Origin: Lytechinus variegatus
Lineage: Eukaryota > Echinodermata > Echinoidea > Temnopleuroida > Toxopneustidae
Length of the DNA: 64,000 nucleotides
NCBI RefSeq assembly: GCF_018143015.1
Contig: NC_054746.1
Coordinates: 42,474,201 to 42,538,200 of the forward strand
Direction of reading: 5' to 3'
Below, one piece after another: positions 22,792 through 33,889 of this stretch. Numbering within the stretch: position 1 is the stretch's first letter; every line of letters starts with the position of its first letter. Below the pieces are notes generated by a model, which saw only the letters and a program-made list of their open reading frames with translations, was not told the DNA's origin and did no database searches. The position numbers and the translations under genes are program-made.

Positions 22792-22976
22792 CACGATTAT
22801 ATGGATGAAGGTCTAACGAGTGGCAGTTTCCTGACATCTGGGCACAAACTGGAACCTCAAAAAAACGAAAAGTTCTCTCCTACCCCCGTCTCGATCGGCC
22901 ATTTTTGTTATGAATCGTAACAAAATGGCCGATCGAGACTGGGGTAGGAGAGAACTTTTCGTTATTTTGAGGTTCC
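22792..22976 (-). repeat. Hairpin plus exon-like module, copy 2
   Basis: 22851-22976 is an almost perfect hairpin: GGAACCTCAAAAAAACGAAA at the left pairs with TTTCGTTATTTTGAGGTTCC at the right, with arms of about 58 bp and a 7-base loop. On the minus strand it continues into the exon-like part ending CGTG|GTAAGTGC (donor GT at 22791-22790), as in the plus-strand copy at 13714-13913. Confidence 0.75.
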
Positions 22977-23353
22977 CTGGGTTAGGTGCGAGGCTAGTGC
23001 GAAAATTAGTATACTAGTACCTCGCAATATGTGTGAGTGTTATTTTCTGTAAATTTCCAACGGCCTTCTCCCAACTCTTGCAACTAGCCTTGTGGTAGAC
23101 AGCTGCACATTCTTTTTTTTTATAAATACAGTGCCCCTTAATAGTTATAACAATGCAGCCAAATTGTTAGTTTTGTTACAAATTACAATGTGTTCGAGAC
23201 TTTTTTATGAATATTCTATTAAATAGCGCTTATTACGTCAAGTATGCAATTAATATCACAGGATATTTTTTAATTGTAGAGATGTCTAAAATATACAATA
23301 TCTTATTTTATACATATTTTATAATGAAACTTATACATTTAATTATTGATGTC
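22977..23353. other. No feature seen
   Basis: AT-rich sequence with no recognisable gene or repeat boundary. Confidence 0.4.
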
Positions 23354-23962
23354 TTTAAAGTTCAAGTCCACCTCAGCAAAATTTTGATTTTAATCAATAT
23401 AGAAATATCAGACAAGCACAATGCTGAAAATTTCAACAAAATCGGATCATTCAGATGTAAGATAAGAAAGTTATGACATTTCAAAGTTTCACTTATTTTT
23501 AACAAAATAGTTTCATGAACGAGCCAGTTACATCCAAATGAGAGACTTGATGATGTCACTCGCTCACTATTACTTTTGTTTTTTATTGTTTGAATTATAC
23601 AATATTTCAATTTCACTAATTTGATGATTTTTACCTCCTTGCCTGAAGCACAAACTGTTAAAATAATGGAATTCCATGTGTTCAGGGAGGAATGAAACTT
23701 CATTTCACAGTATGACAATGACGAGAAAATCAAATTATTTCATATTTTATATAATAAAATACAAAAGAAATAGTGAGTGAGTGATGTCATCAGTTCCCTC
23801 ATTTGCATACCGACCGAGATGGGCATATAACTGTTTTGTGAAATGAAGCGAAACTTTAAACTGTCATAATTTTCTTATTTTACATCCGATTTTGAGGAAA
23901 TTTTCAGACTTATGCTTGTTGAATTTTCTCAAGTTTTTGTTGGGGTGGACTTGTCCTTTAAA
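23354..23962. mobile_element. Foldback MITE family B, copy 2
   Basis: Full-length: TTAAAGTTCAAGTCCACCTC at the left and GGGGTGGACTTGTCCTTTAA at the right. The open frames inside (23207-23476 plus, 23362-23733 minus) are translations of the element. Confidence 0.85.
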
Positions 23963-24950
23963 AAAGGATAACCAACCGATCAGGTGACGAGTACGCGTAT
24001 CACATGATCTGAAAATCAGCTTTGTATTGCTTCGATTGCACTCGACGGTGACCAGTCCGACTGCCAAGAAAAGCTGGAAATACATGTAGGACTCAAATTT
24101 AAGTTCCTGTTTATTTTATTAGTATATTAAATTCATAAGTCACATGACCAAGGTTTTGAAGGTGTAAGATTTTGTTCACTAAATTCAACATTTTTGCACT
24201 GAACAAACTTTTTTTTAAATGAATCTAACAAAACACAACTTCCAAAGATTAATTTTACAGATCAAACTGTGACATGAATTTTCAGATCTAAAGGTACAAA
24301 AAAGTGAAATTCAAATCACTTTTTCACACTTAGTAACTTTTTTCTACAGGGACATATTTAAGTACAAAAGACACGTCAGCAAGGGGGTTTTGAGGAGCAT
24401 ATTTTCGCACATGTTTTGCACTATTTTTGCTTCTGAAATGCTGTAAAAATGTTTGATACATTTTCTGATCTCGAATTCAACAACCCACGAAAATGTTTGG
24501 ACCCCCGCGATTTGCGAAAAATTCTGTACGCGAAAATAACAGCTTATACAGTATCTGTTTATCGTGTACAAAAGTGGGATGATGATTTGGGAAAACCTTT
24601 CATCCAGTCATCCTCTTCCAAGCCCCTTCGTAGAAGCCCCAAACATTTATTTTAACCTTTATTCTCCTTTAATTATGCTTACCATACATACTCTAAACTA
24701 CATCGAGTGCATTCCTCAAACACGTCAAAACGGAAGTAACCACGCGCAGGATTCCCAGTTAATATTCTTAAGTTCAGCATACACAAATAATTTACAGTAT
24801 TTCATTTACATATATTCATAAAGTTAGCTTTCCTCCTTGATTTTAATACCAAAGATGATGTGATTTGTTCACTCATTGATGAGCAAGAAGAGTTTGAAAA
24901 TTCAATATCAGAATTAAGTTGCGCAGAAAAATGGATCAAGATTTGTTAAG
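23963..24950. other. No gene seen upstream of the LINE relic
   Basis: AT-rich DNA with short frames only. The segment from about 24830 may be decayed 5' LINE sequence, but no motif supports it. Confidence 0.35.
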
Positions 24951-24989
24951 GATGCAATGACCTTGCATAAGAGAGGTATGGTTCATTAG

Positions 24990-26360
24990 CATACATTCCT
25001 TTTAATTTCTTTCACTTATCTTAAGTGAGAGTCTGTGTAACCCGCCCTCATATTCATATGCCCCATCTTGCCATATTATTAAATATGCAGATGATAACAT
25101 GTATCATAGGATTGATCAGAGATAATGATGAAACGTTATATAGACTCTGTATCGAAGAGTTTGTGTCCTGGACAGAAAAGACATCATTGGAACTTAATAC
25201 CCAAAAACAAAAGAATTGATTTTTGACTTTCGTAAGTCTAGGGGAGAATATCCACATCCACCTGTATATGTTCATGATGATGTTATTGAACAGGTGTCCG
25301 AGTATAATATCTTGGAAAGGTAGTAGATAACAAACTCAAGTGGGACGAAAACACAAGACAAATTTATGCTAAGGGTAACCAACGCCTATATTTCCTTAGG
25401 AAGCTTAGATCTTTTCATATGAGAAGTCAAACACTAGTTCTCTTCTATCAGAGTGTGATCCAATCTGTGCTATGTTTTTGCTCGATTGTCTGTTTCAGTG
25501 GTCCAACAGAGAAAAACAAGACCAAATTGGCAAGAATAGTTTCACAATCACGCAAGATCACTGGAATTTCTTTAACAAAGCTGGAAGAAATTGTACAATC
25601 GGCGATATGTTCCAAATTCAATGCCATTGTTAAAGATGAAACCCACCCGCTCCATGGGGAGCTAGTCTTTAACAGATCTGGTCACATTAGACTCACAAAG
25701 AACGTAAAGGTTCTTAACATCCTTTCTACCCTGGGCATCAAAGTGCTATAATGCAAAAGTTGTGAGATAATATACTTCGCATGGCTTTGCCATATAATAC
25801 TTGAAACCTAACTTCATGTCATGTATTGCATGATACCTGATACACTCGGATTGAAGAGATACTTGGGCTTTGACAACCCTAACCCTTCGCCTGTACAGCA
25901 TGTAGCCGTATAGATTGACACATAACTTTTAATGTTAATTAATAATTTTCAATGTTCTATTCTATATAATGCATACAGTGGACATCAGTTGTCCCATTTA
26001 TAATCACTGCTTTACTCACTTTATGTATTCATGTATCCAGTTTATAATGGCTCCTGGTACCTGTCCGCATGCTTGAGTACCCACCCTACATGTAGATTGC
26101 ATTGTTCCACTGTACTGGTGACACTTTGTCTCACACAGGGTTGGTGTTGTGTTGTGGGTGCTCAAGCATGCAGACAGGGTATATATATTTATGTATATTT
26201 ATTTTATTCATATATTTATACTACATGTATGTGTTATTTTGATGTATTTATAGTTTGTGAAATATTATTTTTTATTTTAATGCACCTTTTGTTAAGAAGT
26301 GTCCAAAGACAATTTTTGTGTTTTTAAACATGACAATAAAATGAATTGAATTGAATTGAG
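24990..26360 (+). mobile_element. Rex1/CR1-type LINE relic, 3' half
   Basis: The reverse-transcriptase palm motif YADD is at 25084-25095, followed after a frameshift by FVSWTEKTSLELN, then FDFRKSRGE, KLKWDENTRQ, NQRLYFLRKLRSF, LFYQSVIQSVL and a C-terminal DETHPLHGEL block ending at 25751. Order and wording match the thumb and C-terminal region of Rex1/CR1-clade retrotransposons. At least three frame breaks (near 25100, 25215 and 25320) make it dead. A 3' untranslated region of about 600 bp ends AATAAAATGAATTGAATTGA, a GAATT-type tail. It sits just upstream of the first STYX exon found. Confidence 0.8.
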
Positions 26361-26665
26361 TAGATGCAGATTCAGATTTGTGTTTTTAATTTCGTTCTTA
26401 ATATTAATGCTAATTTTATGATTGAAACATATTTAATGATCTTGATATCTAGCTACATATATAAAGATGAACAACCTTTTTTGTGGGGGGAAATGTACAA
26501 TTTGTATTCTATACTACATTTGATCTACATCATCATGGCCCGTATCAAAAGAAAAATAATGGAAATTTTGATAACTGCATTATTTTATGTGTTATTTATC
26601 ATTAACAAGTCTTAATTGTACAAAAAGCTCTATATTTTCTAAAGTTATCTTTATTATTATTTCAG

Positions 26666-26698
26666 GACTGGGTGTACACTAGGAGAAGGGAGATGCAG
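26666..26698 (+). CDS. STYX: STYX exon (DWVYTRRREMQ)
   Basis: Acceptor ATTATTTCAG, donor CAG|GTAACT, phase 0 at both ends. Corresponds to the EEWTYPMRREMQ region of vertebrate STYX. The start codon lies in an earlier exon that I could not identify. Confidence 0.9.
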
Positions 26699-29600
26699 GT
26701 AACTGATCTTTACAATTTGATTTTAATTTAATAATTAAATCTGTATATTATGACGTGTTCAATACTCATTTTGGGGAATATCAGTTTTCAGACCAAAAAG
26801 ACACCAACAAAATGGTGGGAAAATCTTACATGACTCAACCCCATTTCAGGCTGTGTTTGTTTGTACATTTATCATCATTTTATATTGATAAATTGCATTG
26901 TATAAGGAATAATATCTGTAGATGACAATGGATTTTTTTTCTGATTTTGAAGGAAATACTCCCTGGGTTGTATTTAGGACCATATGCTGCAGCTCAAAGA
27001 AGCAAGGTAAGAATATATGTTTTAGGAACAGGTCTTACTTAGTGCTGCACTCTATTTCTTAATCATAGTATAAAGTCCATACTTAACCCCCCCCCCCAAA
27101 AAAAAAGAAGATTACTCTCTGTTCATGAGAAGATTAAAGATATTTATTGGTATAAAACCATCTTAATATGTGGTACTCAAGAGAGTAGTAAATTGATTGA
27201 ATAATCATGTACATCACTTGGAAGAATATTCTAACATTTTGGGATTAGAAGTTCTTAAACTGTTCATGATTAAATGGTGCTTTGCATAATATATTACCTG
27301 TTAATGCACTTGAATGAAGAAAATATTTGAATTGGCTTACTTTGGATTGCAACATTGTTTTTTTTTCAATAATTGATCTCTTCTTATGACAGATCTCTTA
27401 TTTTCCTTCCCCTAGTTACCTGTTCTGTTAGAGCACGGTATTACCCATGTTCTTTGTATAAGACAGGCACCAGAGGCAACCATCATTAAACCAAACTTTC
27501 CTGACAGATTTCAGTAAGTAAACACACAACTTTCAGGTCTGATTCTTGGTATCATGGAGTGATGTGTATTATAAAGGAAATGATATGGGACATTACAGCT
27601 TTGTTGAAAACTATTATGTAAACTGTCAATTTGATAATCATATTGTTTGTTATAAACCTCTATAGGAAGGTGAAAATACTGACTTTGTGTGATTCCAGTT
27701 TACAATTTGCTTACATCGTTCTGCTTGTTATTCATAGTTTTTCTTATATTTACAGGTACTTAGTCCTTGATGTAGCAGACAATGCATTGGAAAATATCAT
27801 CAGACATATACCTACAGTAAGATATATCCTCACTCTATATACACTATAATACAAAGTCAATTTGTAATCAATTATTACACCTTTGACTTGTAACAGTAAT
27901 GTAATGTAGGTTAAAGTAAAATGTTTCATTTTCTTTAAGGAGTTGTACAATATATATAGATACATTATTATTACTTATTATTTGTACTGCGTTTTTCCCA
28001 TTAGGCCCAAAGCGCTTACAATGAATTAAATAAATGTAATATTTTAAAAACTACAAAGTACGAAATAGATGAGTTTTTAATGACTTTTTGAAAATTGCCA
28101 ATGATTTTGAAGGATTTTGAAGCCGACACCGTAAAAGTTCTTTCACCAGCTAATGTACGAGTTAATGAATATGTGAGGCGAAGGTGATCACTGGCCGACC
28201 TAAGAGCTATAGTTGGTGTATACAGATTCAAGCAGTTACTTAAATACTGTGGAGCCTGTTTATTCAGTGTTTTGTAGACAATCACAAGTAATTTGAATGT
28301 AATTCTCTGTTTAAAAGGAAGCCAGTGAAGAGAATTAGAGTATGTATAATATCTTGAATCATTTTTTTTCTTCAGATGATTCATAGGGAGCTCTTCCCTG
28401 TTGAACTAATGTGGGGAAGGTAGTAAAACAGTGGTAAAAGGTTCAGTTTGAAAGGAATATCTTCCTTACTAACTTCTTCACTTCAAAAGGTGGAAAAGAA
28501 AGAGGTAGTAAAGTTACCCATCTAAATTTAGCAGTATCAATGAGATGCTACTAGTTTAGCAGCCTATTGATGTCATATCCACTCTGGTTGACTTCATAAA
28601 ATGAAACAATGCCCACCCCACCCTTCTATATTTCCAGCAGAGCTCCATTGCACACCCTGCATTCAGATCATGAGAAGAGAAAGCAGTATGAAATGAGACA
28701 AGTGATTTATATTCATCTGGCTCTTATTTTTGTCTTTACAGGTGAAAGGGTTTATTGACTCTTGTCTGCAATCAGGAGGAAGGATACTCGTTCATGGAAA
28801 TGCTGGTATCTCAAGAAGGTTAGGACTAATAAAGTGATTGTATCACTTATGAAATGCATTTAAACGAAAGGAGCAAATTCAACAAGCAAAATGATAAAAT
28901 GAAATTCAAACGAGATGAGAAATTAAAATGTTATAAAGGTGGTACTGTGCACAACATAGTCTTTATTAAAAGTAGTGCCTATAATGTTCACTTTTTTTAA
29001 ATTATATACAGCCTGTATTGTGTATTATATACAGTCTGTGCTGTGTTTGAAAGTAATGTGACTTAGTTGATTTTAATTCGGCTTTGATGGAAATGTATGT
29101 TTGATCGTATGGTTTTCCTCGAATTGGATAATTCAAAGCAACTATAGGGGTAAATTACTGTATTATCCGGTTCTAGTGAAATAATTTGTGCAAATGAAAT
29201 TATCATAATGTCAATATTACTGATTGATATTTACAAAAGAAGAACAAATATAATATTTGTATCTGTAGAATAAACTCTAGTGGTGCGATAAAAATCTGGG
29301 TAATATTCCTATGTCTCATTTCGCTAGTGATTGGTTTAAAGAATCAGGGTCATACCCTTTCCCAATTATTAACAGCCTCCTTACAGTTTTTATAGGAATT
29401 CACTGTCAATGCAGCCTGTGCACAATTTTAGAAGCAAAAAGTTAAATGATCTTAATCCTGAATACCTTTGGTTGATGAAATAGACATATCTTGTAGCGAC
29501 ACTGCCCAGAAGCTGCTCACTGATAGCCTGAAACCACCTGCTCCTCTAATAAAACCACACGGAAATTGAAAAATTATCTCATAGCACCATCGAATTTGAA

Positions 29601-32600
29601 GAACAGCAATAATCTCTATTTCGTTCATATTCTCGTATTGCATTCAAACATAATGACAAAAATATCTTCTCTATTTACAAATATCATGTAATTTGGTTGG
29701 TGTAGACTGTTGTCTGTATTCATATGATATGCTCTGATTATATTAACTTGAGGAATTGACATTGATTAATCTTTTTTGTAACATATGTTCTATTTTTGTC
29801 TATTCTGTGAACAGTGCTGCTCTTGTTATAGGTTATCTAATGGAAACATATGGATTGAAATACAGGTAAGCTTAACCTTGCTGGTATTAAAAGCGAAGTC
29901 AATTTTGATGTTAGGTGGTTTTTAGTGAAAGCAGAAAAATGAGAGAATTCTAAAAATGTACATAAAATCATATTGACTGTATATTAGAAATCAGCACATT
30001 TAATTGTTCCAATTAATTAGCATTCTATTCGTTTTTGTCTCACCTGCATAGCAGAGTGAGACTATAGGCGCCACTTTTCCGACGGCGACAGCGGCGGCAG
30101 CGTCAACATCAAATCTTAACCTAAGGTTAAGTTTTTGAAATGACATCATAACTTAGAAAGTATATGGACCTAGTTCATGAAACTTGGCCATAAGGTTAAT
30201 CAAGTATTACTGAACATCCTATTAAAGTTTCATGTCACATGACCAAGGTCAAAGGTCATTTAGGGTCAATGAACTTACACCATGTTGGAGGAATCAACAT
30301 CGAAATCTTAACCTGAGGTTAAGTTTTTGAAATGTCATCATAACTTGGAAAATATATGGACCTAGTTCATGAAACTTGGACATAAGGTTAATCAAGTATC
30401 ACTGAATATCCTGCATGAGTTTCAAGTCACATGACCAAGGTCAAAGGTCATTTAGGGTCAATGAACTTTGGCCGAATTGGGGATATCTGTTGAATTCCCA
30501 TCATAACTTTGAAAGTTTATGGATATGATTCATGAAACTTGGACATAATAGTAATCAAGCATCACTGAATATTTTGTGCAAGTTTCAGGTCTCATGATTA
30601 AGGTCAAAGGTCATTTAGGGTCAATGAACTTTGGCCGAATCGGGGGTATCTGTTGAATTACCATCATAACTTTGAAAGTTTATTAGTCTAGTTCATTAAA
30701 CTTGGACATATGAGTAATCAAATATCACTGAACATCCTGTGCGCGTTTCAGGTCACATGACCAAGGTCAAAGGTCAATGAACTTTGGCCGAATTGGGTTT
30801 ATCTGTTGAATTACCATCAAAACTATGAAAGTTAATGGATTTTATTCATGAAACTTGTACATAAGAGTAATCAAGTATCACTGAACATCCTGTGCGAGTT
30901 TCAGGTCACATGATCAAGGTCAAAGGTCATGTATGGTCAATGAACTTTGGCCATGTTGGGGTTTTTTGTTGAATAACCATCATATCTCTGTAAGTTTATT
31001 GGTCTCGTTCATAAAAAGTGGACATAAGAGTAACCATGTATCACTGAACATCTTGTGCGAGTTAGAGTAGTATTCAAAGTCAGCACTGCTGCTATATTGA
31101 ACCGCGTGATGCAGGTGAGACGGCCAGAGGCATTCCACTTGTTTATTTATTTATCCTAGTTCTCTAATGGCTATCAATGGGAAAAATGCTTACATGTAGA
31201 TGTACTAATATTTTCAATTTTTAATAGTTTGTGAATATAAATCTACATGTATTTTATATATCATTTCAGGATTGCATACCGCTTTGTGCAGGAAAAACGT
31301 TTCTGTATCAGTGTGAACGATGGATTTGCCAGCCAGTTGAAGGTAATTACGGTTTTGTTGTAGTTCTTATCTAACTTTTTACCAAATTTTTCAATTTCGC
31401 TCACATGTTATGAGCTTTATTTCCACTACTTGTACTTTGATTTACTTATTGTTATCTACTGGTATGTACCATGTTTCAACCATTCCATACTAGATATAAC
31501 TGTCCTAAATTCTACATTATTAATGTAGCTTTTCTAAAATTATTTTTCCTTTTATTCTCTGCATTATACATTATACTTGTATGTGCATTATCTCCCACAC
31601 ATTAGCTTTCATGTAGTTAATTTATTTCTTTGTTCATTATGTTCATACACATTACCTGTCACACATTTGCTTTACATACTTCATGTAGTGCTCTTTCCCA
31701 TACAAAATAACACACCCGTGATGAAAACTTCTCATTATTTGATTACAAACTACTGCCTCGGCGTTAATTATTTTATGAGAAGATTTATTCACCAGACAAT
31801 TGAATTGACTTGAATAATTTGTCCTTATTCTGTAAACATGGTTTAAATAAAAATGCTATTTGTTGGATGGGAATGTGAATGTAATACATTATAAAGTTGT
31901 GTTTAGGGGTAATAAGTAATGGTTATATTAGGTATTATATCCTTCATAGATTAAATCCTGTACAGTGATTGGCTCAAATAGCATCATGTGACCAAACACA
32001 TTTTAACCTTGATGTTGTATGACTTCAGACCTCAATATATTTTTCGCTATACCATTATTCTGACATTTCAGAAAACTGGATATTTAGCTAAAATCTTGGT
32101 CAGCGAGCTGTCTCTCCCGGGCAAGTCCCATGATGCATAGGCGCAGGCACTATTCAGTGTTCCGCTCCAAAAAGAGGGTCATTCAAGGAAATAACCAGAC
32201 TCTGCAAGCTTAGCGCATAGATTTGGGTTCTAAATTCTAAAGAAGGATAATAAAACAAATGTATCAGGTGTTTCCTTCGAAAGCATAGTGGGAATTATTA
32301 ATCCTTGGTTGGACTGGCAAAACTACTATAGTAATTGCCAGTCCAACCTCGGATGAATAATTCTACTATACGTTCTCAAAGCCTGATATATTTGTTTACT
32401 GTTAGATTACATTGCCCCATCTACACACAAGTAATGTGCCCAAGCTTCAGAGAAGGGGGAATTAATAAAGAAAACATGAATCCATGTAATGATGAATATT
32501 AATTTATTATCATAAAATATTCACAATTTAGATGAGAGGGTGACACAACAATTATCTTATTTTACAGGAATACGAGGCAATATTCACTGCAAGAATGCAA

Positions 32601-33700
32601 GTTCATTCTGGAATGACAGAAAGATTAGGTAAGACAATCTTAACTTTTTTTTTCACGTTTTCAGATTTCTGGTTACCAGTATAATTCTTTCAAATCGTTG
32701 CTAGGCCAGATTGATACCTTTGTTGGACATTTGCTGTTTTGTAAATGATTGAAAACACAATGGCCTGAATTCACCTAGTTTGTTCAAAGTGTGTTATGAT
32801 ACAAAGCCATGAACTATGCAGATTTCTATTAGCACCCTTTGCCCCATTTATATTTGGACTTTTGTTATTGTATGCATTGAATTGATAATTATACCTGCTT
32901 ATGTAGGGCTCAACACTTTATCATTAATCTCTAATTGCTATACAGTAATGCAGCATACCTTCCATGGGTTTATCAGTGTAGCACTTTATGGAACAATTTC
33001 TTGCTGAAGTAAGCACAAATATGTACACAAATCAGAATAGTTCATGGTCTTGTACAATGGTGCAATTGAAAATACCTTTGTGAATTCAGACCCATTGAGG
33101 CATTTGCTATTCATCTTGGAAGAAGTTTAAACATAGTAAATTTTCTCAATTCTTTGCCTGCTTCTTTTTTTCACACATCATTTGGTTTTCAGTCCTTATC
33201 AGTATTTTACTCTGTTTTATTAGTCTGGCCCCCCCCCCTTCTCTCTCTCTCTCTTACTTTTTTTTACTGTTTTACTTTTAATTTCTCCACTTCATCTCCA
33301 ACAACCCAACCGTCCTTATATAAACCTTTATCAAGCTATTTTTCCAACTATGCATAATCTTTAAAGATGATTCATTTTGTAATTCAGTTCTACAAAAAAA
33401 ATTTTGTTTACCTCTGATATTTTGTCTTCCGTTTTTTAATGAAACCTTAGACTAGGGTATACACTTATGAATTCCCTTTGAGGATGATATTTATTCAATA
33501 CGTTTTATAAGATATTTTGCTCATGAAACTTTATTAAAGTCACTTTAAATGATTTTACCCACAATCTTTGAATCAAATAAAACATACTATAATCTTATTT
33601 CACTTTATCTTTCTAAAATACTAAATAATTTTATCTTGTATTTTGATAATGTTTAGATCTCAAAAGACCATTGGATGATGAAGAAATGGAACCAGATTAA
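26666..33700 (+). CDS. STYX: STYX pseudophosphatase (nine exons, 5' end missing)
   Basis: Serine/threonine/tyrosine-interacting protein, a catalytically dead dual-specificity phosphatase that in vertebrates binds substrates such as ERK and competes with active phosphatases. Exons: 26666-26698, 26953-27006, 27416-27513, 27756-27816, 28742-28818, 29815-29865, 31270-31342, 32568-32628, 33657-33700. All have GT-AG borders and joining phases agree, giving 183 codons plus TAA. The signature loop reads HGNAGISRS: Gly (GGA, 28796-28798) stands where active enzymes have Cys, exactly as in known STYX. Other conserved stretches are EILPGLYLGPY, HGITHVLCIRQ, YLVLDVADN and FVQEKRFCI. Human STYX is 223 aa; about 20 N-terminal residues, one upstream exon, were not found. 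The C-terminus is short and acidic (LDDEEMEPD). Confidence 0.95.
26953..27006 (+). CDS. STYX: STYX exon (EILPGLYLGPY)
   Basis: Acceptor TTTTGAAG, donor AAG|GTAAGA, phase 0. First strand of the phosphatase fold. Confidence 0.9.
27416..27513 (+). CDS. STYX: STYX exon (HGITHVLCIRQ)
   Basis: Acceptor CTTCCCCTAG, donor TTTCA|GTAAGT; ends with two bases of a split Gln codon completed by the next exon. Core beta strand of the fold. Confidence 0.92.
27756..27816 (+). CDS. STYX: STYX exon (YLVLDVADN)
   Basis: Acceptor TTATATTTACAG, donor ACA|GTAAGA. Contains the strand and the conserved Asp region that is the general-acid loop in active relatives (DVADN). Confidence 0.92.
27966..28384 (-). mobile_element. 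L2/CR1-type LINE 3' end in STYX intron
   Basis: The minus-strand frame 28016-28384 encodes the C-terminal domain typical of L2/CR1 reverse transcriptases (LHWLPFKQRITFKLLVIVYK, then LNKQAPQYL and DHLRLTYS). Just past the frame the minus strand reads GTAAGCGCTTTGGGCCTAA and GGGAAAAACGC with an (ATA)n-like tail, the end shared with the SINE at 3093-3216. Truncated at 5'. Confidence 0.8.
28742..28818 (+). CDS. STYX: STYX exon with the HGNAGISR pseudo-catalytic loop
   Basis: Acceptor GTCTTTACAG, donor AAG|GTTAGG. Encodes the P-loop with Gly in the Cys position and retained Arg, so the phosphate-binding loop keeps its shape but lacks the nucleophile. Confidence 0.95.
28819..29814. other. STYX intron, no feature seen
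   Basis: AT-rich intronic sequence. The short minus-strand frame at 29452-29643 has no support as an exon. Confidence 0.5.
29815..29865 (+). CDS. STYX: STYX exon (ALVIGYLMETYGLKY)
   Basis: Acceptor TTCTGTGAACAG, donor ACAG|GTAAGC; split Ser and Arg codons at its two ends. Helix after the P-loop. Confidence 0.92.
30036..31143 (+). repeat. Family D tandem repeat with five DR1 motifs, STYX intron
   Basis: Ends GTCTCACCTGCATAGCAGAG and ATGCAGGTGAGAC form a short terminal inverted repeat. Between are about six units of 160-180 bp (TCATGAAACTTGGACATAA, AATCAAGTATCACTGAACAT, CACATGACCAAGGTCAAAGG, TCAATGAACTTTGGCC). Perfect DR1 motifs AGGTCAAAGGTCA are at 30246, 30438, 30601, 30764 and 30917. Confidence 0.9.
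31270..31342 (+). CDS. STYX: STYX exon (FVQEKRFCISVNDGF)
   Basis: Acceptor TATCATTTCAG, donor AAG|GTAATT. Matches the YVQERRFCINPNAGF region of vertebrate STYX. Confidence 0.93.
31343..32254. other. STYX intron, no feature seen
   Basis: AT-rich; the frame at 31577-31813 has no supporting signal. Confidence 0.5.
32255..32398. mobile_element. Foldback MITE with AAACAAATATATCAGG ends
   Basis: GGTTGGACTGGCA (about 32309) and TGCCAGTCCAACC (about 32337) are the inner ends of arms that run outward to AAACAAATGTATCAGG and CCTGATATATTTGTTT. A half copy (GCCAGTCCAACTTC onward) is at about 8860-8930. Confidence 0.75.
32568..32628 (+). CDS. STYX: STYX exon (EYEAIFTARMQVHSG)
   Basis: Acceptor CTTATTTTACAG, donor TTAG|GTAAGA. 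Last helix plus the VHSG linker. Shorter than in vertebrates, where about 13 more residues separate the EYEAI and VHSG segments. Confidence 0.9.
32629..33656. other. Last STYX intron, no gene seen
   Basis: AT-rich with a poly-C/(CT)n tract at 33230-33255. The frames 32816-33007 and 33154-33357 look like intronic noise. Confidence 0.5.
33657..33700 (+). CDS. STYX: STYX last coding exon
   Basis: Acceptor GATAATGTTTAG. Encodes LKRPLDDEEMEPD and TAA (33698-33700), the counterpart of the SLKRTHEEEDD tail in vertebrates. Confidence 0.88.
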
Positions 33701-33889
33701 TGGTCCTGTGATTACCAGCGAGATTGTGCAATCATTCCCTTTAAGGATTCAATATCAGCAGAATCTAGTCCTGCACATAGACCTGTTCCTGACCCTATTT
33801 ATGGACTTGAACCTAGTCTTGGACCTGCATATAGACCCATTTCTAGTCCTCTGTTTCTGGGACCTGAACTTAGTCCTAGACCTGCATAA
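33701..33889 (+). other. In-frame open stretch after the STYX stop
   Basis: 62 sense codons follow the STYX TAA in the same frame and end at TAA 33887-33889. They encode Pro-rich degenerate repeats of about 19 codons (SSPAHRPVP, PSLGPAYRPI, LSPRPA). The 57-bp period is a multiple of three, which keeps the frame open. The stop context, GATTAATGG, is not a known efficient readthrough context. It is most simply a 3'UTR minisatellite or a lost extension. Confidence 0.6.

Noticed and set aside
25419-25751. Host gene candidate of 110 codons
   Set aside because: Its wording is that of a CR1-clade reverse-transcriptase C-terminus, part of the LINE relic.
28016-28384. Host gene candidate of 122 codons
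   Set aside because: C-terminal domain of an L2/CR1-type LINE inside a STYX intron.
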